From 2-01-FULL-39-10-A sp964565795 (lineage in GTDB: Bacteria > Patescibacteriota > Microgenomatia > Levybacterales > UBA12049): a stretch of DNA of 55,943 nt. This document shows positions 7,758 through 15,152 of the stretch, in pieces (within the stretch, counting starts at the first letter, position 1; every line of letters starts with the position of its first letter). The notes under the pieces were generated by a model. It was not told where the DNA came from. It saw only the letters and a list, made by a program, of their open reading frames with translations, and did no database searches. The translations under genes were made by a program, and so were the position numbers. The DNA lies in contig CAZMGC010000003.1 in NCBI GenBank assembly GCA_964565795.1, forward strand, positions 1-55,943. Reading direction: 5' to 3'.

Positions 7758-7786
7758 ATTATACAAAAAATTGACGCAGAAGTCAA
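7758..7786 (-). promoter_or_regulatory. Near-consensus promoter for the 55-residue membrane protein
   Basis: Minus strand: -35 TTGACT (7781-7786), 17-nt spacer, -10 TATAAT (7758-7763), 9 nt to ATG 7748. Confidence 0.7.
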
Positions 7787-7842
7787 TGCTATAGGATATA
7801 AATCATTTATAATTTAGGCATAAAAGTCCTTGCAAAATAGCC

Positions 7843-7848
7843 TATAAT
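7843..7848 (+). promoter_or_regulatory. -10 box for the PIG-L gene
   Basis: TATAAT directly abuts an in-frame ATG at 7849. That codon would lie upstream of the expected +1 (about 7855), so translation should begin at ATG 7867 or 7870. Confidence 0.5.
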
Positions 7849-7866
7849 ATGATATTATTCCCCTCT

Positions 7867-8571
7867 ATGATGCCGGACCTAAAAAATCAAAAATTACTCA
7901 TCGTTTCGCCTCATCCTGACGACGAAGTTCTTGGCTGCGGTGGACTTATTAAGAAAATTAAAGATGCAGGCGGAGAGGTTTACGTACTCTTCTTAACTGT
8001 TGGAGATACGCAGGAATATTCAGCAAGAGGAGTGTCAAACGGCAATGAAAGAGTCTCTGAAATTTCTAGAGCGGCAAAATTTCTTAAATATGACAATTAC
8101 CAAATTCTTTTTGAAGGAAATACTTTTCATTTAAGACTTGATAGTGTTCCTCAAATTGATCTTGTAAGTAAAATCGAAGAATCACTAAACAGAATCAAAC
8201 CTACGATTGTGGCAATGCCTCCACGCCAAGATTACAATCAGGATCATAGAGCTGCGGCTCAGGCTTTAATTAGCGCAACAAGACCAGCACCAGAGGATTT
8301 CAAACCATTTCAAAAGCTAGTTTTAACCTATGAATCAGTTCCTGTTGCAAATTGGGCGTTTCCACAAATTGACGCACCTAATTTTTTTATACCATTAACA
8401 GAAGAGGAGCTTAAAGCAAAACTAAAAGCGCTTTCTCTTTATAAATCACAGGTTAGAAAAGGCGCACACCCTAGATCCCTTAGGTCAATGAAAAATCTTG
8501 CTAAGTTCAGGGGCATGCAAATAGGACAGGAATACGCAGAAGCATATTTTTGCCACAGAAATGTTCTTTAA
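7867..8571 (+). CDS. PIG-L family deacetylase (LmbE-like)
   Basis: Zinc-dependent N-acetylglucosamine-type deacetylase family. VSPHPDDEVLGCGG near the N-terminus carries the metal-binding HPDD motif. RQDYNQDHRAA in the middle supplies the second conserved His region. About 234 residues from ATG 7867, typical length. The ATG at 7849 touches the TATAAT box and is unlikely to be transcribed. The gene is followed by WbqC-like, GH18 and DegT genes on the same strand, suggesting amino-sugar modification for a surface glycan. The exact substrate is unknown. Confidence 0.85.
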   Translation: MMPDLKNQKLLIVSPHPDDEVLGCGGLIKKIKDAGGEVYVLFLTVGDTQEYSARGVSNGNERVSEISRAAKFLKYDNYQILFEGNTFHLRLDSVPQIDLVSKIEESLNRIKPTIVAMPPRQDYNQDHRAAAQALISATRPAPEDFKPFQKLVLTYESVPVANWAFPQIDAPNFFIPLTEEELKAKLKALSLYKSQVRKGAHPRSLRSMKNLAKFRGMQIGQEYAEAYFCHRNVL

Positions 8572-8576
8572 AAACT

Positions 8577-9389
8577 ATGAGAGTATCAATTTATCAACCG
8601 AGGTATTTTCCTCAGCTGCACTACTTTAATCGAGCCCTTGAATCCGATGTATTCGTGATATTAGATTGTGCTCAATACACAAAAGCTCTTGTCCATAATG
8701 TAAATGGTGGAAAAGAAAGACACAAGTCTTTTCAGTCTGATACGATAATTAAATTTCCAGAAGGATCACATTTTCTTACAGTTTCTATAAAACATAATGG
8801 TCTTTTACCAATTAACGAGACTCAACTTGATTATTCTCAGGATTGGGCAAGAAAACATATTGCAGCTATTAGCACAGCCTATCGTAAATCAAAATCATTT
8901 GATCAAATTTTCCCACAAATTGAAAAAATCTTAAGTAACGATTATCAAACTCTAGGAGACCTTAATATAAAAACTTTCCTGTGGGGTCTAGCATGCATAA
9001 TGGGTCTTAACCTAGATCCTTCAAATTTAAACGTAGAAACAATAAACAAACACCTTGCGACAGCTAATTTTAGGCTTAAAAAAATTGTTCTAGGATCAGA
9101 ACTCGGAGTTGAAAGACCGGAAGGTTTTCAAAAAGGAACGCAGTGGACAGTAGCAATTTGTAAAAAATTAGGAGCAACAGAATATATTCATGGAGAAACT
9201 GCACAAAATGGATATATGGATGAAGAATATTACAAAGAAAACAATATAAAACTTGTAACCCAGAATTGGGGATGCAAAGAATATGATCAGCAGTTTATGG
9301 ACAGAGCTGGTTTTATATCAAATTTATCGATTGTAGATTTATTACTAAATGTTGATCGGGAAAAAGCCCTAGAAATAGTAACTAATTAA
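8577..9389 (+). CDS. WbqC-like family protein
   Basis: About 270 residues. The opening MRVSIYQPRYFPQLHYFNRA followed by FVILDCAQYTK matches the WbqC-like family, which is found in O-antigen and other surface-polysaccharide loci and has no firmly established reaction. No membrane segment. I start at ATG 8577, 5 nt after the PIG-L stop; an in-frame ATG at 8550 lies inside that gene. Its partners suggest a role in making or transferring an amino-sugar derivative (inference). Confidence 0.75.
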   Translation: MRVSIYQPRYFPQLHYFNRALESDVFVILDCAQYTKALVHNVNGGKERHKSFQSDTIIKFPEGSHFLTVSIKHNGLLPINETQLDYSQDWARKHIAAISTAYRKSKSFDQIFPQIEKILSNDYQTLGDLNIKTFLWGLACIMGLNLDPSNLNVETINKHLATANFRLKKIVLGSELGVERPEGFQKGTQWTVAICKKLGATEYIHGETAQNGYMDEEYYKENNIKLVTQNWGCKEYDQQFMDRAGFISNLSIVDLLLNVDREKALEIVTN

Positions 9390-9390
9390 A

Positions 9391-10446
9391 ATGAGTAGAA
9401 AAATAACATTTATCATTTTCATATTAATATTTAGCGTTATATTTGCATTAATTCAGCTAATAAAACCTGACTTAAAATCCATCGGTTGGATTCCGTATTG
9501 GGATCAAGAAGTTGCCACACAGAGCTTTAAAGAAAATGCAGATAAAATTGATTACATATCTCTTTTTTGGTATAGAATTGACGAAAACGGTAACCTTGGA
9601 ATTTATAAAGATGCTATAGAAGATAAATCCATAATTGAATTCGCTCACAGTAAAAATGTAAAGGTATTAGCGCTTATTGCCAATCTTAGTGAAACTGGCG
9701 ATGGAACTTGGGATCACAAAAGAGTAGATAGTGTTATAGCATCAAAAGAAGCCAGGGAAAATCATATAAACGATTTAATTAATCTTGTTGAGAAAAATAA
9801 CTTCGATGGAATAGACATAGATTATGAAGCACTAAAAGCTTATCAAAAAGATAATTTTTCATTATTCATAAAAGAATTATCAAAAGAACTTCATAAAAGA
9901 AATAAAATTCTCGGAGTAGCGATTCACCCTAAAACATCTGAGAATAATCCTGCTGAAGATAATGGATCTCATGCTCAGGATTTAAGAAAAATTGGAAGAT
10001 ATGCTGATCAACTTTATTTTATGACCTACCTTGAGCATGGAGCATTTAGTCAACCTGGACCGATTGGATCACTATCATGGATGGAAGAAATTATTAAATA
10101 TGGAACATATCAAGTGCCACGTCATAAAGCATATCTAGGAATTGGTCTTATGGGAGCACAATGGACTAAAAATCCTGACGGATCATATGCACCTACAAAT
10201 AGTGAACTTTCTTTCTTGGACATATTATCAAAAGTAAATACTTATAATTTAGTACCAATTTGGGATGAAAAATCTAAAACTCCTTATTTAACTTTTGATG
10301 AAAATGAAAAAGAAAATATTATCTGGTTTGAAAATGCTGAAAGTATAAAACTTAGAATTGATCTCGCGAAAAGATATGGAACAGGCGGAGTAGCATTTTG
10401 GAGACTTGGTGGAGAAGACGAAAGAATCTGGGGATATTTAAAATAA
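9391..10446 (+). CDS. Membrane-anchored glycoside hydrolase family 18
   Basis: 351 residues. A hydrophobic N-terminal anchor (residues 5-22, ITFIIFILIFSVIFALI) places the TIM-barrel domain outside. SIGWIPYWD begins the barrel. FDGIDIDYE near residues 137-145 is the GH18 catalytic DxxDxDxE motif, ending in the acid/base Glu. GVAFWRLGGEDERIW closes the domain as in YaaH/SleL-like enzymes. The likely substrate is a GlcNAc-containing polymer such as peptidoglycan or an exopolysaccharide. It lies 1 nt after the WbqC-like gene and 1 nt before the aminotransferase, so it is part of the same operon. Confidence 0.85.
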   Translation: MSRKITFIIFILIFSVIFALIQLIKPDLKSIGWIPYWDQEVATQSFKENADKIDYISLFWYRIDENGNLGIYKDAIEDKSIIEFAHSKNVKVLALIANLSETGDGTWDHKRVDSVIASKEARENHINDLINLVEKNNFDGIDIDYEALKAYQKDNFSLFIKELSKELHKRNKILGVAIHPKTSENNPAEDNGSHAQDLRKIGRYADQLYFMTYLEHGAFSQPGPIGSLSWMEEIIKYGTYQVPRHKAYLGIGLMGAQWTKNPDGSYAPTNSELSFLDILSKVNTYNLVPIWDEKSKTPYLTFDENEKENIIWFENAESIKLRIDLAKRYGTGGVAFWRLGGEDERIWGYLK

Positions 10447-10447
10447 T

Positions 10448-11506
10448 ATGAAGACTATAAAACACAACAAACCTTTACTCGGGAAAGACGAACTTAACGC
10501 AATTAATGTTGTTATAAAGAGTGAATGGATAATCGGGGATTCTCAAGTAAAAAAGTTTGAGAGGTCAGTTGCAAAGATGAATAATTTTAAATATGCAATT
10601 GCCCTAAATAGTGGCACTGCTGCAATTCATTTGGCCCTTCTTTCACTAGGAATTAATGAGTCAGACGAAGTAATTCTTTCAGCTTTTACAGTCGCTGATC
10701 CATTGAATGCGATAAATTATACTGGGGCAAAAGTTGTACTTGTAGATGTAGAAAAAAATTCATTCGACATGAGTATTGATGAAATAAAAAATAAAATTAC
10801 AAAAAATACTAAAGCAATAATTGTTCCGCATATGCTTGGTTCTTTTACAAAAATTGATGAGCTAGAAAATCTTGGAATACCAATTATTAACGATTGCGCT
10901 CAATCAATCGGAGGAATTTATAAAGGAAAACCAATTGGCTCTTATGGGGACCTAACTATTTTTTCGTTTTATGCAACAAAATTAATAACAACAGGACAAG
11001 GTGGAATGATTTTAACAAATAATAATAAAAGAGCTAAATTTATTAGAGACGCAATTGATTATAACGGACGCCGAAATTATAAAGTTAGATTTAATTATCC
11101 AATGACAGATATTTCTGCAGCTGTGGGAAATGCACAATTGAAAAAACTTGATCGTTTTATAAAAAGAAGAAGAGAAATTGCTAAAAGATATAAAGTAGCG
11201 ATTTCTGATAAAAAAATCTCTACATTTCCAAACATAGATGAGGATTATTCAAATTCTTATCGTTTCGTACTTAAATTTAATAGTCAGAAAAAAAGAGATA
11301 ATGCTAAAAAAATATTTTTAAAAAATAAAATAACTGCAATTGTTCCAATCAAAGAATATGAACTTTTATATAACTGCGTGGGAGAAAATAAAAAAGATTA
11401 TCCTAATTCTTTAGAGATGGCAAATACTTGCCTATCGATTCCGATTTATCCTGCACTAAGCGAAGCGGAAATTAAAAGAATTGTAGAAGTATTAAAATCT
11501 CTTTAA
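10448..11506 (+). CDS. DegT/DnrJ/EryC1/StrS aminotransferase
   Basis: PLP-dependent sugar aminotransferase acting on keto-sugar nucleotides, 352 residues. NSGTAAIHLALLSLG binds the cofactor phosphate. NDCAQSIGG supplies the Asp/Gln that contact the pyridine ring, and SFYATKLITTGQGGMI contains the PLP lysine near residue 178. Last gene of the PIG-L/WbqC/GH18 unit. The stop overlaps the convergent glycosyltransferase by 4 bp (TTAA). It could make an amino sugar for the surface glycan; the substrate cannot be read from sequence. Confidence 0.9.
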   Translation: MKTIKHNKPLLGKDELNAINVVIKSEWIIGDSQVKKFERSVAKMNNFKYAIALNSGTAAIHLALLSLGINESDEVILSAFTVADPLNAINYTGAKVVLVDVEKNSFDMSIDEIKNKITKNTKAIIVPHMLGSFTKIDELENLGIPIINDCAQSIGGIYKGKPIGSYGDLTIFSFYATKLITTGQGGMILTNNNKRAKFIRDAIDYNGRRNYKVRFNYPMTDISAAVGNAQLKKLDRFIKRRREIAKRYKVAISDKKISTFPNIDEDYSNSYRFVLKFNSQKKRDNAKKIFLKNKITAIVPIKEYELLYNCVGENKKDYPNSLEMANTCLSIPIYPALSEAEIKRIVEVLKSL

Positions 11507-12726
11507 CCTCTTTTTGGACTCGTCCAAGTGCCGTCAGATTTTCTAAATAACGCTTCAGGAATTGAGATAAAATAAACTATTGAATCAATAAATCTTAGGA
11601 AAACAAAACCCAAACCCAGCACTAACATAATCGGTTTTCTTTCAAAAATAGCTACAATCACTGTCATAATATAGTCAATTAAAAATACTCCAATTATAAT
11701 ATCCATTATTCTAAAAGTCCTATTAATAAGAGGGAGAGTAACAGGGTCAAAAGAATTTAAAATTAAAAGTGTAACAATTAGAGGAACTGTAAGAAAGAAA
11801 ATACTATAAAAAGTTAATTCAATTAAAAAAGCACCCATTGTAAGCCACAAAAAACTCGGCCAAATACCGTGTCTAAATATGGTTTGCCAGTAGCCCACAT
11901 TCCATCGCCTTAATTGCTTAATGTAGTCTTCTAAAATATATGGATCCTGGTGTGTTGCTTTTATTTCAGGCGCATAAATTATTTTTCCAAGCTTCTTTTT
12001 TTGAACTTCAAAAGTCATATTAAAATCTTCAATAACGAGTCCAGGTGCATCTATTTCCAGATGCTCCAAAACACGAGTTCTGTAAATACTAAAAGCGCCG
12101 GGAATAATATAAGAAGCATTTGCAAATTTCCATGTTTGACCAAATCGGAGCCCCCACTGCATTATTCTCCATAACTTCGCTCTATAAGCAATTAGGAAAA
12201 CTTCTGAAAGCTTAGTTCTCCCCCACCTCGTCTGCCCATGTGGACTAACCGCTGCAACCTGCTCATCTCTAAAATACTGAAGCGCATCGTGTAAGTAATT
12301 TGGATCTATTACACAGTCTGCATCATTTATTAGAATTGCCTTATAAGCTTTTAAAAGTCCGTACTCATGCATTATGTAGACTAAAGCCTTTGCCTTACCT
12401 TTATTTGGTCTTAAATCTAAACTTCTTACGCCCATTGCGCGAATTATCTCAATAGTCCTGTCTGTAGAATAATCGCTTACCACATAAATATTTTTAGCGG
12501 GCAAAACTTGAAGCAGAGCGGTTATAGTTCTTCTAATACTATCCTCTTCATTATGTGCAGGTACAATTGCTGCAACTTCAGAAAAATTTATTGGGAGTGG
12601 CTCTAGCCTTTTTTCAAGATTTCTCTTGCGGGACGAAATTTTTTCATAGATAAGACGAAGAAATCCTACAATTACCCAAAAAGTGAAGTTAAATCCAAGT
12701 GTAAAGAAACCTAAAAACCATACCAC
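11503..12726 (-). CDS. Processive family 2 glycosyltransferase, membrane-bound
   Basis: 407 residues. One N-terminal membrane segment, then a GT2 catalytic domain: IVPAHNEEDSIRRTI (nucleotide binding), NDADCVIDP (DxD-like), VIEDFNMTF, and LRRWNVGYWQ, the (Q/R)xxRW motif of processive synthases such as cellulose, chitin or poly-GlcNAc synthases. Three or four C-terminal membrane segments follow. It overlaps the upstream sugar-nucleotide gene by 16 nt. Combined with UDP-xylose-type precursor genes, it may polymerise an extracellular polysaccharide. Confidence 0.88.
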   Translation of the reverse strand: MVWFLGFFTLGFNFTFWVIVGFLRLIYEKISSRKRNLEKRLEPLPINFSEVAAIVPAHNEEDSIRRTITALLQVLPAKNIYVVSDYSTDRTIEIIRAMGVRSLDLRPNKGKAKALVYIMHEYGLLKAYKAILINDADCVIDPNYLHDALQYFRDEQVAAVSPHGQTRWGRTKLSEVFLIAYRAKLWRIMQWGLRFGQTWKFANASYIIPGAFSIYRTRVLEHLEIDAPGLVIEDFNMTFEVQKKKLGKIIYAPEIKATHQDPYILEDYIKQLRRWNVGYWQTIFRHGIWPSFLWLTMGAFLIELTFYSIFFLTVPLIVTLLILNSFDPVTLPLINRTFRIMDIIIGVFLIDYIMTVIVAIFERKPIMLVLGLGFVFLRFIDSIVYFISIPEALFRKSDGTWTSPKRG

Positions 12727-13646
12727 TGCGCAGTCCTCCTAATTCCATCCTCTAAATTAACCTTAGGACTCCAGCCAAGTTTTTTCATTTTCACGAGAGA
12801 AGGAAGTCTTCTATCGTGATCATGGTTGGGCCTTTCAATATATTTTATTTTTAAATTTTTTCCTGTTATTTTAATAACCATTTTTGCTAAATCGATTATT
12901 TTAGTCTCATTATCATTTCCTAAGTTATAAACTTCTCCTTTTTTTCCTTTAGTAGCAATTGTAATTAGCCCGGCAACTAAATCATCTACAAAGCAAAGAG
13001 TTCTAGTTTGAGTTCCTTTTCCTTCTACGGTTAAATCGAGGCCATTCATGCACTGGTTCATGAATCTTGGCATAACTCTAGCGTCACTTTTGCTCATTCC
13101 AGGCCCATATGTATTAAATACTCTTGCAATCCTCGCGTCAACATCAAATCGCCTTACATAAAACATAAGTACACTTTCTCCAAATCTTTTACCCTCTTCA
13201 TATGTACTTCTATATCCAGTTGGACTTACTTTTCCCTCATAGTCTTCAGCTTGAGGAAAAACTTCAGGATTTCCATAAGCTTCAGATGAAGAAGTAAATA
13301 CTACTTTTGATTTAGTTTTTTTAGCTAGCTCCATTACATTTTTTGTTCCAATTCCTGATGTAAAAAGCATTTCTCCGCCCAGTTTTAAAAGATTATCCAC
13401 TCCAGTTGGACAGGCAAGATGAAAAATTACATCAATATTTTTATTTTCCAGTGATTTTGGGAGTTTTTTAGTTATATCGTGCTTAATAAAAGTGAAGTTT
13501 TTATTCTTTTTAAGCTCATTTACCGCTTTAGAATTTGAGGTAATAAAATTATCAATTGCGATAACCTTTATATCCTTAGATAGAAGTTCTCGGCAGAGAT
13601 TTTGACCAATAAAGCCGGCTCCTCCAGTTACAATCGCTACTTTCAT
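12711..13646 (-). CDS. NAD-dependent sugar-nucleotide epimerase/decarboxylase, UDP-xylose-synthase-like
   Basis: Extended SDR enzyme, 311 residues. VTGGAGFIGQNL is the NAD-binding motif and STYEEGKRFGE holds the catalytic YxxxK. The YEEGKR form, together with ARVFNTYGPGM and TQTRTLCFVDDL, resembles UDP-glucuronate decarboxylase (UXS), which makes UDP-xylose. The upstream gene is a nucleotide-sugar dehydrogenase that could supply the UDP-uronate, and the start overlaps it by 4 nt (ATGA). I am fairly sure of the family and less sure of the exact product. Confidence 0.8.
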   Translation of the reverse strand: MKVAIVTGGAGFIGQNLCRELLSKDIKVIAIDNFITSNSKAVNELKKNKNFTFIKHDITKKLPKSLENKNIDVIFHLACPTGVDNLLKLGGEMLFTSGIGTKNVMELAKKTKSKVVFTSSSEAYGNPEVFPQAEDYEGKVSPTGYRSTYEEGKRFGESVLMFYVRRFDVDARIARVFNTYGPGMSKSDARVMPRFMNQCMNGLDLTVEGKGTQTRTLCFVDDLVAGLITIATKGKKGEVYNLGNDNETKIIDLAKMVIKITGKNLKIKYIERPNHDHDRRLPSLVKMKKLGWSPKVNLEDGIRRTAQWYGF

Positions 13647-14950
13647 AGTGAAAAGACTTGTGAGCTACGATCAGAAATCTTAACTTTTCTAGTGTCTAAA
13701 ATTGGCTTATCAAACTTTGAAAGCCATTCATAGTCAACATTGCTATGATTTGTAGTAATTACTAACAGGTCACTTTCTTCAATAATCTTTTCATTAAGCT
13801 CAACTGACTCTTTACCCATAAATTGCGGAATATATGGATCATGATATGAAACTTCATATCCACTCTTAACAAATAATTCCCAAATTCTATGCGCTGGGGA
13901 TTCCCTGTGATCATCAATATCTGGCTTATAAGCTACTCCTATAAGTAGAACTTTCTTTTTGCTTGAATCCTTAAGGACACCATCTTTAAGTTTTGAAACA
14001 ACAGATTGTATTCCATTTCCTGAGTTATTTTTAACGCTAGCAGAAATTATTTCAGCAGCTCTTTTTACTACCTTTTGTGGCTGATTTTCGTTAATTCTTC
14101 CAGCTTCTTTAACAAGTGTTAAATCAATTCCAATTTGCTTTGCATCCTCAATTAGATAATATGGATCAACTGGAATACAGTGTCCTCCAATACCGGGCCC
14201 AGGATAATGCGGCAAGAATCCAAAAGGTTTTGTAGCAGCAGCATCCACTACTTCCCACATATCTACATCAATTGCTTTCGCATATTGGTGAACTTGGTTT
14301 ACAAGACTTATATTAATAAGTCTAAATGTATTTTCGAAGATTTTAACCAATTCTGCAGTTTCAAGTGAACTAACAGGCACAACTTTATCAATAATTTTTT
14401 CATAAAAAGACACAACTGCTTCAAATGAATTTTCTTCGAGACCCGAAACGACCTTTGGAATTTCATTAAGCTTAAATTTAGTATTTCCCGGATCAACTCT
14501 TTCAGGTGAGAATGCTAAAAAGAATTCGTCTCCAGCAATAAGCCCTGTTTTTTCAAGAATTGGAAGAGCAATCTTTCTAGTAGTTCCTGGAGCGATTGAA
14601 CTTTCTATTACTACTAATTGTCCTTTTCTTAAATACTTAGAAACTTCTGCACAGGCTCCTTTTAATGCCCTAAGGTCTGGCATTTTATTTTCAAAAACTG
14701 GAGTCTGAACACAAATAAGAATAACATCAGCTTCTGCAATCTTTTCCTTATCAGTTGTCGAGGTTAAATTCTTTATCTTAAGATCGTTAATTTTAGTAGC
14801 TTTTTGGGGATTTCTTACAAATCCTACAGTTTTAAAACCAGCGCCAGAAGAAAGTTCGGCCAAAGGCATACCTACATATCCCATTCCGACGATTCCAACA
14901 TTTGCAGTTTTATTATTAATTTTCTTAACTAACTCAGTTTTATAATTCAT
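13643..14950 (-). CDS. UDP-glucose/UDP-GlcNAc 6-dehydrogenase family
   Basis: NAD-dependent four-electron oxidation of a nucleotide sugar to its uronate. About 435 residues with the three-domain layout. VGIVGMGYVGMPLAE binds NAD. FSPERVDPGNT and GIGGHCIPVDPYYL (catalytic Cys) match the WbpA/WecC branch more than Ugd, but UDP-glucose cannot be excluded. I prefer ATG 14950, because an in-frame ATG at 14977 sits in the loop of a terminator-like hairpin (14966-14989). A consensus promoter (TTGACA-17-TATAAT) drives a leader of about 75 nt with alternative hairpins. Confidence 0.88.
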   Translation of the reverse strand: MNYKTELVKKINNKTANVGIVGMGYVGMPLAELSSGAGFKTVGFVRNPQKATKINDLKIKNLTSTTDKEKIAEADVILICVQTPVFENKMPDLRALKGACAEVSKYLRKGQLVVIESSIAPGTTRKIALPILEKTGLIAGDEFFLAFSPERVDPGNTKFKLNEIPKVVSGLEENSFEAVVSFYEKIIDKVVPVSSLETAELVKIFENTFRLINISLVNQVHQYAKAIDVDMWEVVDAAATKPFGFLPHYPGPGIGGHCIPVDPYYLIEDAKQIGIDLTLVKEAGRINENQPQKVVKRAAEIISASVKNNSGNGIQSVVSKLKDGVLKDSSKKKVLLIGVAYKPDIDDHRESPAHRIWELFVKSGYEVSYHDPYIPQFMGKESVELNEKIIEESDLLVITTNHSNVDYEWLSKFDKPILDTRKVKISDRSSQVFSL

Positions 14951-14965
14951 TGCATTAAAATAATT

Positions 14966-14989
14966 AAAAACCCTCATAGAAGGGTTTTT
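14966..14989 (-). terminator. Terminator-like hairpin in the leader of the nucleotide-sugar dehydrogenase
   Basis: Minus strand: a 9-bp stem AAAAACCCT/AGGGTTTTT with a 6-nt loop, running into T-rich sequence. It lies between the promoter and ATG 14950, so it can only act as an attenuator. An upstream AAGGGT (14998-15003) can pair with ACCCTT (14980-14985) of the 5' arm as an alternative. Confidence 0.5.
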
Positions 14990-15032
14990 AAAATTCTACC
15001 CTTATTCAATCCATAGGCAGAATTGCAAATGA

Positions 15033-15061
15033 ATTATAATATAGGCTTATCTGTATGTCAA
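15033..15061 (-). promoter_or_regulatory. Consensus sigma70-type promoter for the nucleotide-sugar dehydrogenase operon
   Basis: Minus strand: -35 TTGACA (15056-15061), 17-nt spacer, -10 TATAAT (15033-15038), both exact consensus. Expected +1 about 15026, leaving a 75-nt leader. Confidence 0.75.
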
Positions 15062-15111
15062 GTACATAATTAATTTTCACACGTTTATAACATAATTTTC
15101 TTGTAAATTTA

Positions 15112-15140
15112 TTGCTATAGGACTAAAAATAAGGTATAAT
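15112..15140 (+). promoter_or_regulatory. Promoter of the giant gene
   Basis: -35 TTGCTA (15112-15117), 17-nt spacer, -10 TATAAT (15135-15140). Expected +1 about 15147, so the 5' UTR before ATG 15153 is only about 6 nt and has no Shine-Dalgarno. Confidence 0.65.
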
Positions 15141-15152
15141 ACTAGCACAATT

